Assembly (NCBI GenBank): GCA_900545865.1
Contig: URAN01000001.1
Location: 1-64,000, forward strand
DNA: 64,000 bases
Reading direction: 5' to 3'
Source: an uncultured Eubacteriales bacterium
GTDB taxonomy: Bacteria > Bacillota > Clostridia > Monoglobales > Monoglobaceae
This document shows positions 1 through 7,327 of the stretch, one piece after another. Within the stretch, counting starts at the first letter, position 1. The number at the start of each line of letters is the position of its first letter. The notes under the pieces are model-generated. The model saw only the letters and a program-made list of their open reading frames with translations. It was not told where the DNA came from and did not search any database. The position numbers and the translations under genes are program-made.

Positions 1-1
1 T

Positions 2-574
2 CCTGTATGGGCACTTACTTTGATCTCAGCAACCTGTGTAACTTCTGCAGGACAGTTTGCAGCGATCATAACAATGACGGCAGGAGGATCTTTGGTGGAA
101 TTAGTTTTATCACAGATCATTATTAATTTAAGATATTCGATCATGTCAATTGCGATCGGACAGAAATTAAGTGAGAAGTCGACATTGTGGAATCGGATCT
201 CAATGGCATTTATGGTAACGGATGAGATTTTTGCAGTATCCTGTGCGGGGAGACATGAGATTACACCCAGATATTTTTATGCTTTGATGTCAATTCCATG
301 GATCAGCTGGACCATTGGAACTCTTTTAGGAGCGACGGCCAATACATTATTACCATTGATCTTAAGGAATGCACTTGGACTTGCAATTTATGGAATGTTG
401 ATCGGGATTATCATCCCACCAGCCAGACAAGATAAGCATATAACTATCGTGATCATTCTTTCCATGATCGTTAGTTTATTATTTAAATATATTACTAAAG
501 CATACCTAAAAATCCGATTTGACTCGTGTCGGACAAATCTCTCAAAACACCGTTTTCTTCAAGTGTTTCCATAA
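2..574 (+). CDS. azlC: AzlC-family branched-chain amino acid export permease, 5' partial, 3' end probably not native
   Basis: The frame is open from the window edge, so the gene starts upstream. The translation has the AzlC signature around VTSAGQFAAI near its start and several long hydrophobic segments typical of the AzlC subunit of AzlCD exporters, which move branched-chain amino acids or analogues across the membrane. The homologous part appears to stop near base 500. AzlC proteins normally continue through another hydrophobic segment with an SSGF-like motif, but here the frame enters sequence antisense to polC and ends with a charged, unrelated tail. No azlD follows. GATC is very frequent here (about 12 sites in 480 bp by eye) and very rare in the rest of the window, so this piece probably has a different origin. 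Family assignment is from motif recognition. Confidence 0.7.
   Translation, partial: PVWALTLISATCVTSAGQFAAIITMTAGGSLVELVLSQIIINLRYSIMSIAIGQKLSEKSTLWNRISMAFMVTDEIFAVSCAGRHEITPRYFYALMSIPWISWTIGTLLGATANTLLPLILRNALGLAIYGMLIGIIIPPARQDKHITIVIILSMIVSLLFKYITKAYLKIRFDSCRTNLSKHRFLQVFP
490..520. other. Probable junction between foreign azlC fragment and the polC locus
   Basis: Left of this point the AzlC reading frame is recognisable and GATC-rich. Right of it the PolC frame on the other strand is recognisable and GATC-poor. PolC homologues usually end in a short QLSLF-like tail; here the protein reads SQIGF and then LGML to a stop at 495-497, so the last four or so residues are probably not native. 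Whether this is a real insertion or recombination boundary or an assembly chimera cannot be decided from the sequence. Confidence 0.55.
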
Positions 575-3500
575 CGGCTTTCGTTATTCCGGCGCGGTTT
601 TTGAGGTCCTCTTTCGAAAGAAATTTTCCCTCTTGTGCGGCATTCATAATCGCGTCAGCCGCCGCGTCTCCGACACCTGCGAACGCATTCAAGGGCGGTA
701 AAATATCGTTGCCGATTTTGCGGAACTTTCGTGCGTGCGACTTGTATAAATCAACAGGCAGGAATTTAATTCCGCGCTCGTACATCTCGAGACATATCTC
801 GAGAATGGTATAAATCGACTTTTCGGTTGCCGACATCGTGTTACCTTTGAGGATTAAACGGTGCATTTCGGATTTAACCTTTTCAACGCCCTTTGTCATA
901 AGCGCCGCGTCAAACAAGTCGGCGCGCACCGTGAAATACGCAATGTAAAATTCCGCCGGATAGTATACCTTAAAGTACGCTATGCGCAATGCCATCATAA
1001 CGTATGCCGCCGCGTGTGCCTTAGGGAACATATACTTAATCTTTTTACACGAATCTATGTACCATTCGGGAACATTGTTCTCGCGCATTGCGGATTCAAA
1101 TTCCTCGGGCATTCCCTCTTTGGCGGCACGGCCTTTTCTGACAAACTCCATTATTTTAAACGCTGTTCCCGGCTCTAAGCCGTGCTGAATCAGGTATACC
1201 ATAATATCGTCACGCAGACCGATAACCTCGGCAAGCGAAGCCGTACCGGCTTTTACAAGGTCTTGCGCATTGTTGAGCCAAACGTCCGTTCCGTGCGAAA
1301 GACCCGAAATTATCAGCAATTCGACAAAGGTTGTCGGCTTTGTATCAACGAGCATTCCGCGAACAAACGATGTTCCGAACTCGGGAACGCCGAACGTGCC
1401 GACTTTGCTTCCGATTTGCTCGGGCGTAACGCCGAGAGCCTCTGTTCCCGAAAACAGCGTCATTACCTTTGGGTCGCCGAGCGGAAGTTCGGACGCGTTC
1501 AGCCCCGTCAAATCCTCTAACATACGGATTGTCGATGGGTCATCGTGACCGAGAATATCGAGCTTTAACAGGTTGTCGTGTATCGAGTGAAAGTCAAAGT
1601 GCGTTGTAATAATATCCGAATCCTTTTTATCCGCAGGGTGCTGAATGGGGCAAAAATCGTGAATATCCATTGTCTTGGGGCAAACGATAATGCCGCCGGG
1701 GTGCTGACCCGTGGTGCGCTTTACATCGACCATTCCGCGCGAAATGCGCATAAGTTCTTCCTCGGGGGCGTCTATGCCCTTTTGCTCATAGTATTTTTTT
1801 GCAAAACCGATAGCGGTCTTATCGGCAATGGTACCGATTGTACCTGCTTTGAACACGTATCCCTCGCCGAAAAGCTCACCGACATATTTGTGTGCCGTTG
1901 CCTGATATTCGCCTGAGAAATTCAGGTCAATATCGGGAACTTTGTCGCCTTTGAATCCGAGGAAGGTCTCGAACGGAATCATAAGTCCGTCTTTTTTGTA
2001 TTTCGTACCGCATTCGGGACAATTCTTGTCGGGCATATCAATTCCGGTCGGATATTCGCCGTGTTCAAACCATTCGCTGTGCTTGCAATTCGGGCAAACA
2101 TAGTGCGGACAGAGTGCGTTTACCTCGGTTATATCCGATAAAAACGCCGCAAACGATGAGCCGACGCTGCCTCGCGAGCCGACAAGATACCCTGCTTCGT
2201 TGGATTTTTTAACAAGTTTGTGCGCAATCATATACATTACCGAATAGCCGTAATTCACGATACAGTCAAGCTCTTTGTCCATACGTTTTTGAACAATATC
2301 GGGAAGAACCTCGCCGTAAATACGATGTGCCTTTTTGTGACACATATCAACCAAATCCTGTTCACAGTTCTCGATTGACGGCGGATAAGAGCCGTCCTTG
2401 ACCGGCTGTATTACCTCGCACATATCGGCAATTTTGTTCGTGTTTGTGATGACAACTTCCTTTGCGCGATCGCCCAGATAAGCGAATTCGTCAAGCATCT
2501 CCTCGGTTGTGCGCAAATAAAGCGGTGCTTGTTCGTCCGCATCCGAAAAGCCCTGTGCACCGAGCAAAACACGCCGATACATTGCATCCTTGGGATCCAT
2601 AAAGTGTACGTCACAGGTGGCAACAGTCATCATATTGAGCTTGTCGCCGAGTGAAATAATCTTTTTGTTTATGTCCTCAAGCTCGGTCGTGGAAGTAACC
2701 GTTCCGTTCCTCAGCATAAACGAGTTGTTGCCGAGCGGCTGAATTTCGAGATAGTCATAAAACTCCGCAATATCAAGCAGCTCATCATCGCTCTTGCCGT
2801 CAAGAATCGCGCGGTACAGCTCGCCCGCTTCACAGGCAGAGCCGATGATTATACCATCGCGGAATTGTTCGATAACGCTTTTTGGCATAATAGGTTTTTT
2901 GTAAAAATATTTCAAATTCGACTTTGAGATAAGCTGATACAGATTTTTAAGTCCGACATAGTTTTTGGCAAGCAGTATAATATGATATTTCTGTCTTTTC
3001 AAAAGCTCCGGACGGGTGTCGATGTTGATAACTTCATCGGCGTCATCTTTATTTTTGTGCGCAAGTTCAACGAACTTTAAGAAAATCTCGGCGGTGGCGG
3101 TCGCATCGTCAACCGCGCGGTGGTGATTTTCAAGACTTACGCCGAGACGCTTGCATATCGCGTCAAGCGAGTGCTTGCGCTCGTTCGGAAAGAGTTCGCG
3201 CGAGAGCTTTAATGTATCGACCGTCTTGTTATGGAACTCCAAATTAAGCTCGGCGGCGTTGTATCTGATAAAGCCGCAGTCAAACTGTGCATTGTGAGCA
3301 ACAACGGCACAGCCGTGACAAAATTCGAGAAATTCGGGCAAGACCGAATCGATGTGCGGCTTGTCCACGACCATTTCATCGGTAATACCGGTCAGGTCTG
3401 TTATGTTCGGCGGAATCGGAACGCCGGGGTTGATAAGCTGTGAAAACTTGTCAGTAATCTCGCCGTGTTCAATTTTAATCGCACCGATTTCGGTTATTTT

Positions 3501-4796
3501 GCATTCTTTCGGCGAAAGCCCGGTCGTCTCGATGTCGAACACAACAAAGCTTCCGTTCGGGTCAAGGTCGGACAGGTGCGTACCGGGACAAGTATCGTTG
3601 ATTAGATACCCCTCGATTCCGTAAATAACCTTTATGTCCTTGCCTGCCTTGCGAAGTCCGCAAACCGCCTTGTGTGCATCGGGGAAAGCCTGTGCAACGC
3701 CGTGGTCGGTGATTGCAACGGCGCGGTGACCCCATTTTGCGGCACGCTTAACCAAATCTCCTGCGGACGAAACAGCGTCCATCGCGCTCATCTTTGTGTG
3801 CAGATGCAGCTCAACGCGCTTTTCTTCGCTGTTGTCCATACGAATCGGCGGAGCTTCGAGCAACTCGACCGAGCGCGTCTTTAAAATTGCCTTTTTTGCA
3901 TAAGTGTCAACTTCATAAGTTCCGCCGAGTTTGACATGACTCCCTTCGCCGACAAGCTTTATAACCTTGCTCAACCGTTCGGTGTCGCCGAAAATATTCG
4001 CCGAGCAAGCCCAGCTGTCGTCACCGATTGCCATGGTGATTGAGCTGCGCGTGCCGCCGCCAAAACGCGGATTGCCTTTTATTTCGTGTATGTCCATCGA
4101 AAGAACCTCGCCTTGAATCACCGAATAATCGGGTGATGCGCCGTCGGGAGGCAGGCTGAGCGATGAAATCGGAACGGGTTCGTCCGAAATGGGTTTGCCA
4201 TAGAGCGAACCCGAGGTCTTTTCGGGCGCAGCCGCAGGAATCGGCGAAGAAGTTTCGGCAATTTTCTTTTCTGTTATCTTCTTTTGAGTTTCCGAGCGTT
4301 TTGTCAAGTATTCTTCGACATTCAGTTCGGAAAAATCCAACCGCACCTCAAAATCGCGCTGTAACTCATTGCGCAGCATATTGCGCAGAAAGTCCGCCGC
4401 GTTGTGGCGTTCCAATAAATCCTTTCCGCCGGTAATGTTGCCGATAGTAACGGTGCTTCCGTCACATTCGGCAGTGCATTCGGCAAGAAACGGACGGCAA
4501 GCGCCGTGTTCGTGTACAAATGCCGTGATTATTCCGTCAAGGTATTCGCTGTCCGGAGTATAATCGGGCATAAAAAGCGAAATGTTGAGTTTGTTAAGGT
4601 GGTAAGCGTTCTCGACCGCCGCACAGTATTCAAATATCGCGCTGCGCGCCAACGGCACGGCGCAAGCGAGCGTTAAATCCACCATGTTTTGCGAAATGTT
4701 CAGGTGACAGGATTTGAGTTCGCAATTTTCCAGTATAAGACCAAAGCTTTCGGGAATCGTAACCCTGTCAAAAAGCTCTAAAACTTCCTTGCTCAT
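495..4796 (-). CDS. polC: DNA polymerase III alpha subunit, PolC type
   Basis: Replicative DNA polymerase with built-in 3'-5' proofreading, the essential chromosomal replicase of low-GC Gram-positives. The 1433 residues match the family size. In order: an N-terminal domain, an OB fold around residues 225-310, and a PHP domain starting near 328 (ELHLHTKMSAMDA). The PHP domain is interrupted by a DEDDh exonuclease (FDIETTGLSP near 420, VAHNAQFDCGF, and HHRAVDDATATAEIF). A zinc-binding Cys cluster near 910 (CPHYVCPNC ... CPECG) and the catalytic PDIDLNFSGEYQ near 955 follow. The start ATG is preceded by GAAAGGAC. ispG lies upstream on the same strand, the ispG-polC order known from many Firmicutes, but about 800 bp of non-coding elements separate them. 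The extreme C-terminus looks altered by the junction near base 500. Confidence 0.97.
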   Translation of the reverse strand: MSKEVLELFDRVTIPESFGLILENCELKSCHLNISQNMVDLTLACAVPLARSAIFEYCAAVENAYHLNKLNISLFMPDYTPDSEYLDGIITAFVHEHGACRPFLAECTAECDGSTVTIGNITGGKDLLERHNAADFLRNMLRNELQRDFEVRLDFSELNVEEYLTKRSETQKKITEKKIAETSSPIPAAAPEKTSGSLYGKPISDEPVPISSLSLPPDGASPDYSVIQGEVLSMDIHEIKGNPRFGGGTRSSITMAIGDDSWACSANIFGDTERLSKVIKLVGEGSHVKLGGTYEVDTYAKKAILKTRSVELLEAPPIRMDNSEEKRVELHLHTKMSAMDAVSSAGDLVKRAAKWGHRAVAITDHGVAQAFPDAHKAVCGLRKAGKDIKVIYGIEGYLINDTCPGTHLSDLDPNGSFVVFDIETTGLSPKECKITEIGAIKIEHGEITDKFSQLINPGVPIPPNITDLTGITDEMVVDKPHIDSVLPEFLEFCHGCAVVAHNAQFDCGFIRYNAAELNLEFHNKTVDTLKLSRELFPNERKHSLDAICKRLGVSLENHHRAVDDATATAEIFLKFVELAHKNKDDADEVINIDTRPELLKRQKYHIILLAKNYVGLKNLYQLISKSNLKYFYKKPIMPKSVIEQFRDGIIIGSACEAGELYRAILDGKSDDELLDIAEFYDYLEIQPLGNNSFMLRNGTVTSTTELEDINKKIISLGDKLNMMTVATCDVHFMDPKDAMYRRVLLGAQGFSDADEQAPLYLRTTEEMLDEFAYLGDRAKEVVITNTNKIADMCEVIQPVKDGSYPPSIENCEQDLVDMCHKKAHRIYGEVLPDIVQKRMDKELDCIVNYGYSVMYMIAHKLVKKSNEAGYLVGSRGSVGSSFAAFLSDITEVNALCPHYVCPNCKHSEWFEHGEYPTGIDMPDKNCPECGTKYKKDGLMIPFETFLGFKGDKVPDIDLNFSGEYQATAHKYVGELFGEGYVFKAGTIGTIADKTAIGFAKKYYEQKGIDAPEEELMRISRGMVDVKRTTGQHPGGIIVCPKTMDIHDFCPIQHPADKKDSDIITTHFDFHSIHDNLLKLDILGHDDPSTIRMLEDLTGLNASELPLGDPKVMTLFSGTEALGVTPEQIGSKVGTFGVPEFGTSFVRGMLVDTKPTTFVELLIISGLSHGTDVWLNNAQDLVKAGTASLAEVIGLRDDIMVYLIQHGLEPGTAFKIMEFVRKGRAAKEGMPEEFESAMRENNVPEWYIDSCKKIKYMFPKAHAAAYVMMALRIAYFKVYYPAEFYIAYFTVRADLFDAALMTKGVEKVKSEMHRLILKGNTMSATEKSIYTILEICLEMYERGIKFLPVDLYKSHARKFRKIGNDILPPLNAFAGVGDAAADAIMNAAQEGKFLSKEDLKNRAGITKAVMETLEENGVLRDLSDTSQIGFLGML

Positions 4797-4889
4797 TATG
4801 TGATATAAGTCCTTTCGTTAATGTTTAACCGTGTCGGTATATGCCTGTGTGGCACAGAGCGTACCGCGTTCGGTAAGGTTATGTAATTT

Positions 4890-4973
4890 CTAAAAATAAA
4901 CAACCGCCCATGCCCGAGCGGTTGTTTAGAAAACTGCAATCTTTAGGGCGTATAACCGATTAAGGTTTTGCCT
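4890..4973 (-). ncRNA. Solo antitoxin-like RNA upstream of polC
   Basis: A minus-strand promoter (4980-5008) would start an RNA near 4973. It begins with a hairpin region (4946-4972, GGCAAAACC ... GGTTATACGCCC) resembling the 5' ends of the opposing RNAs in modules 1-3. It then reaches a hairpin (stem 4898-4907/4918-4927, AAACAACCGC/GCGGTTGTTT) followed by a U-rich run. Layout and motifs match the antitoxin half of the neighbouring modules, but no peptide half is visible to its left, where polC begins at 4796. It could be a remnant half module or a promoter and attenuator now serving polC. Inferred from sequence only. Confidence 0.5.
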
Positions 4974-4979
4974 ATTTAA

Positions 4980-5008
4980 ATTATAATTCATTTTAATTTT
5001 TTTGTCAA
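4980..5008 (-). promoter_or_regulatory. Consensus promoter of solo antitoxin-like RNA (possibly also polC)
   Basis: Read on the minus strand: TTGACA (5003-5008), 17-nt spacer, TATAAT (4980-4985). Both hexamers are perfect consensus. Confidence 0.7.
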
Positions 5009-5101
5009 GGCTTTTAAGATAATATTAATGTAATTTATCCGCAATAAAATCCAAACGAGCGCTGCAAAATCGGTGATATTCTTACAATTATGTTAAAACG
5101 A

Positions 5102-5130
5102 TTGAAAAACGATAAAAAATGTTGTATAAT
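5102..5130 (+). promoter_or_regulatory. Toxin mRNA promoter, module 1
   Basis: TTGAAA at 5102-5107, 17-nt spacer, TATAAT at 5125-5130. Predicted start near 5137, followed at once by a 10-bp stem (CGATAAAATC/GATTTTATCG). Confidence 0.75.
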
Positions 5131-5278
5131 AGCAATAACGATAAAATCGATTAGTGATTTTATCGCCGTGAAATAGGCAAGATTTAGATAAACGGTATAC
5201 TACCGGCGGTTATGCTGACCTCAATTCTGATTTTCTATCCCGTAAAAACGGATAAGACTGTAGAAGGGAGGAATGCTT

Positions 5279-5428
5279 ATGAAAATTAAGCATTGTACAT
5301 ATGCAAAAGAAAATTCTTTTTGTATTGTCAGCAATCCTCGTCATTTGGGCGATGTTTGCGACAAATGTGCATTAAAAGCAAAACAACCGCCCATTCGCAC
5401 TGAGCGGTTGTTTTTTGATTTAAATTAA
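5279..5428 (+). CDS. Overlapping leader ORF of module 1 (49 codons)
   Basis: This frame starts at the ATG with ideal spacing (7 nt) from GGGAGG (5266-5271) and begins MKIKHCTYAKE. It overlaps the hydrophobic peptide gene in another frame and runs through the terminator hairpin to TAA at 5426-5428. Module 2 has the same leader start (MKIKHCTYAKE) in the same position, but downstream the two leader proteins differ by non-conservative changes, while the overlapping hydrophobic frame is conserved. The likely role is translational control of the downstream peptide, similar in principle to mok over hok, rather than a functional protein. The ATG lies in an 8-bp stem (5272-5279/5287-5294). Confidence 0.4.
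   Translation: MKIKHCTYAKENSFCIVSNPRHLGDVCDKCALKAKQPPIRTERLFFDLN
5301..5375 (+). CDS. Putative type I toxin, 24-residue single-TM peptide (module 1)
   Basis: A short ORF starts MQKKILFVLS, ends AMFATNVH and has a charged N-terminus followed by one hydrophobic stretch long enough to span a membrane. It has no Shine-Dalgarno sequence of its own; the start lies 22 nt after the leader ORF start, just beyond an 8-bp hairpin. The module 2 peptide (10775-10849, minus) is the same length with no gaps, identical at MQKK, at VIWA and at ATNV. Several codon differences are silent (GCG/GCA twice, GTG/GTA, ATC/ATA), which argues that this frame is translated. Size, charge pattern and context fit small membrane-acting type I toxins. 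No toxicity is shown by the sequence. Confidence 0.65.
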   Translation: MQKKILFVLSAILVIWAMFATNVH

Positions 5429-5470
5429 CTGTCAGGGCAAAATAACCGCAATCGGTCTTGCCTCTTTTCA
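5378..5470 (-). ncRNA. Antitoxin RNA candidate, module 1
   Basis: Transcription from the minus promoter at 5477-5505 would start near 5470. The RNA would form a 5' hairpin (GGCAAGACCG-ATTG-CGGTTATTTTGCC, read on minus, 5436-5462) and end at the hairpin 5381-5413, with U-rich sequence beyond. Overlap with the toxin mRNA is mostly the terminator and the end of the coding region, as in 3'-overlapping type I antitoxins. Confidence 0.6.
5381..5416 (+). terminator. Shared bidirectional terminator, module 1
   Basis: Stem AAACAACCGC (5381-5390) with GCGGTTGTTT (5404-5413), then T6 on plus and a T-rich run on minus. The same stem sequence recurs at 4898-4927 and 10741-10770. Confidence 0.8.
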
Positions 5471-5476
5471 TATACA

Positions 5477-5505
5477 ATTATATATCTTTTTTTATGTTTT
5501 GTCAA
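5477..5505 (-). promoter_or_regulatory. Antitoxin RNA promoter, module 1
   Basis: Minus strand TTGACA (5500-5505), 17-nt spacer, TATAAT (5477-5482); perfect consensus and stronger at -35 than the opposing toxin promoter. Confidence 0.75.
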
Positions 5506-5596
5506 TACAAAAATCGAAATTTAAATAAACTGTATGAATCTTATTTGCGTACATAAACATACACCGCAAATTATCCTGCATTAGCGGCACAAATAC

Positions 5597-6643
5597 TCAC
5601 TCGCCGTTTGCTAAACGCAATACCTCCGCAACAAGCTCCTCCGTTATTTTGTCCTCGGGAATCTTTCGTATAACCTTTCCGCGGCGGAACAAAACCGCAC
5701 ATCCGTCACCGCCGGCAATCCCAATATCCGCGTCCGCCGCCTCGCCGGGACCGTTCACAACACAGCCCATAACGGCAACTTTAAGTTTAACCGGCAGATT
5801 TCCGATTTCGCGGCGAACCGCGTTCGCGATTGAAATCAAATCGATTTTCGTCCTTCCGCAGGTGGGACAAGATACAATATTCACATAATCTCCGTATAAA
5901 TCAAGAGATTGCAAAATCAGCTTCGCCGCCTTGACTTCTTCTATCGGGTCATCCGTAAGCGAAACCCTTATTGTGTCGCCGATTCCGTCTGCCAAAAGCG
6001 CACCGATGCCGATTGCTGACTTGACGATTCCCGATTCGGTCGTTCCTGCTTCGGTAACGCCGAGGTGCAGGGGATAGTCAAACCTTTCGTGCGCAAGCCG
6101 ATATGCGCGAATTGTTGTCTTTACGTCCGAGGATTTCATCGATAAAACAATATCGTCAAAATCACAGCGGTTAAGTATGTCAATATGCCCCTGTGCGCTC
6201 TCAACCATAGCAAGAGCAAGGTCACCGCCGCAGCGTTCCAAAAGCCCTTTTTCGAGAGAACCGCCGTTTATGCCGATGCGAATCGGAATTCTCGCGGCGT
6301 TCGCAGCCTTTGCAACCGCCGCCGCCTTATCCGCGCCGCCGAGATTCCCGGGATTTATCCTTATTTTGTCAACGCCGTTGTCGATACAGGCGAGTGCAAG
6401 CCGATAATCAAAATGAATGTCGGCGACAACGGGAATAGGTGACGCTGCCGTTATTTCTTTCATTGCTCTTGCGGCGGCAGCATCGGGAACGGCAAGCCGA
6501 ATAATGTCGCATCCCTCATCGGCAAGCCGTAAAATGCAATCGATTGCCGCGCCGGTGTCAGTTGTCGGCACATTAAGCATCGATTGAATGGCGATTTTCG
6601 CCCCGTTTCCTATAATCGTGTCACGAATCTTTACTGATTTCAT
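5597..6643 (-). CDS. ispG: 4-hydroxy-3-methylbut-2-en-1-yl diphosphate synthase (GcpE)
   Basis: Penultimate enzyme of the MEP isoprenoid pathway. It reduces 2-C-methyl-erythritol 2,4-cyclodiphosphate to HMBPP using a [4Fe-4S] cluster. The 348 residues form the short bacterial version: an N-terminal TIM barrel (MLNVPTTDT, VADIHFDYRLAL, KIRINPGN) and a C-terminal cluster domain with CPTCGRTKID near 258 and GCVVNGPGEA near 292 supplying the cluster cysteines. The ATG follows AGAGGT at normal spacing. The next enzyme, IspH, is encoded at 16.1 kb as an S1 fusion. dxr and rseP, often upstream of ispG in Firmicutes, are absent here; the gene has its own promoter instead. Confidence 0.96.
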   Translation of the reverse strand: MKSVKIRDTIIGNGAKIAIQSMLNVPTTDTGAAIDCILRLADEGCDIIRLAVPDAAAARAMKEITAASPIPVVADIHFDYRLALACIDNGVDKIRINPGNLGGADKAAAVAKAANAARIPIRIGINGGSLEKGLLERCGGDLALAMVESAQGHIDILNRCDFDDIVLSMKSSDVKTTIRAYRLAHERFDYPLHLGVTEAGTTESGIVKSAIGIGALLADGIGDTIRVSLTDDPIEEVKAAKLILQSLDLYGDYVNIVSCPTCGRTKIDLISIANAVRREIGNLPVKLKVAVMGCVVNGPGEAADADIGIAGGDGCAVLFRRGKVIRKIPEDKITEELVAEVLRLANGE

Positions 6644-6701
6644 ATATATTACCTCTTAAAATATCAACTGTCGGTTTTGTATAAATATTAGCTTATTCAT
6701 T

Positions 6702-6730
6702 ATTATAATTCATTTTCGTGATTTTGTAAA
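6702..6730 (-). promoter_or_regulatory. ispG promoter
   Basis: Minus strand TTTACA (6725-6730), 17-nt spacer, TATAAT (6702-6707), about 60 bp upstream of the ispG start. Confidence 0.7.
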
Positions 6731-7167
6731 GGATTTATTCCGAAAAATCGGGAACAAATCCGAATAGCTCGTCGTCAAATATAATGAAATACAAAATTTA
6801 CGAATGCATTCCTCCCGGAATCATCACATATTCGGCGCAAAAACATTTGCTTAATATGTTTGAAACAAAATTTTAAAGATTTTTTTTAAAAAACCGCTTG
6901 ACATATGTCGCTTACGGTATTAAAATGTAAGTGTGCAATATTGTTTGGCGAATCCGGGCGAATTGCACCGCACATTATCATAAGATTGTGTGTCAAAACG
7001 GCAATGTTTTTTCAAATCAGCCCCCGATTTGGTTGGGGATCGGGTCAAAACAGCCTGTCCTGCAGGGGCATGTTTGGCAGATTGTGAAAAAACGTTTGAT
7101 AAAATGCTTTAATAGTTGTAATTTTTTGTTAAGAATGTTACAAAACTATTAAAATTTTAAATAGTTA
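6731..7167. other. Non-coding region between ispG and the S-layer gene
   Basis: No open frame here looks protein-like. Apart from the promoter at 6898-6926 and short inverted repeats around 7021-7080, nothing is recognisable. I looked for SRP, 6S and tmRNA signatures and saw none. Confidence 0.5.
6898..6926 (+). promoter_or_regulatory. Promoter of an upstream S-layer leader or small RNA
   Basis: TTGACA (6898-6903), 17-nt spacer, TAAAAT (6921-6926). It precedes about 240 bp of sequence without a convincing ORF, containing short inverted repeats such as CCCCCGAT ... ATCGGG at 7021-7046. It lies upstream of the second promoter at 7168-7197, so it gives either a longer leader for the S-layer gene or a separate RNA. 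Confidence 0.5.
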
Positions 7168-7197
7168 TTGACATTTTACGGTCTTTGGTGATATAAT
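7168..7197 (+). promoter_or_regulatory. S-layer gene promoter
   Basis: TTGACA (7168-7173), 18-nt spacer, TATAAT (7192-7197). A 5' leader of about 120 nt follows with a hairpin ATGCGG-AATCAA-CCGCAT (7263-7280), a plausible mRNA-stabilising structure. Confidence 0.7.
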
Positions 7198-7327
7198 GTG
7201 AGATAAGTTAATGACAATATCGTGGCGTGTTATGCGGTACGGTGTGTTTATTGACTTATAAGATGCGGAATCAACCGCATTTAAAGCAGAAAAAAATTAA
7301 ATTTATATTTTTAAGGAGGATTTGAGA

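Larger units (their letters stand above)
5102..5505. other. Type I toxin-antitoxin-like module 1 (whole unit)
   Basis: Two convergent promoters flank the unit: TTGAAA-N17-TATAAT on plus at 5102-5130 and TTGACA-N17-TATAAT on minus at 5477-5505. Between them, on plus, lie a structured leader (hairpin 5139-5165; left repeat 5176-5220), a ribosome binding site, a leader ORF, a 24-residue hydrophobic peptide gene and a bidirectional terminator hairpin (5381-5413). The right inverted repeat (5435-5462) lies just inside the minus promoter and can pair with the left repeat (GGCAAGAT with GTCTTGCC; CGGTTAT with ATAACCG). This architecture, with opposing RNAs meeting at a shared terminator, is that of type I modules such as txpA/ratA and par/fst. 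The assignment rests on architecture and on comparison with modules 2 and 3. Confidence 0.65.
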
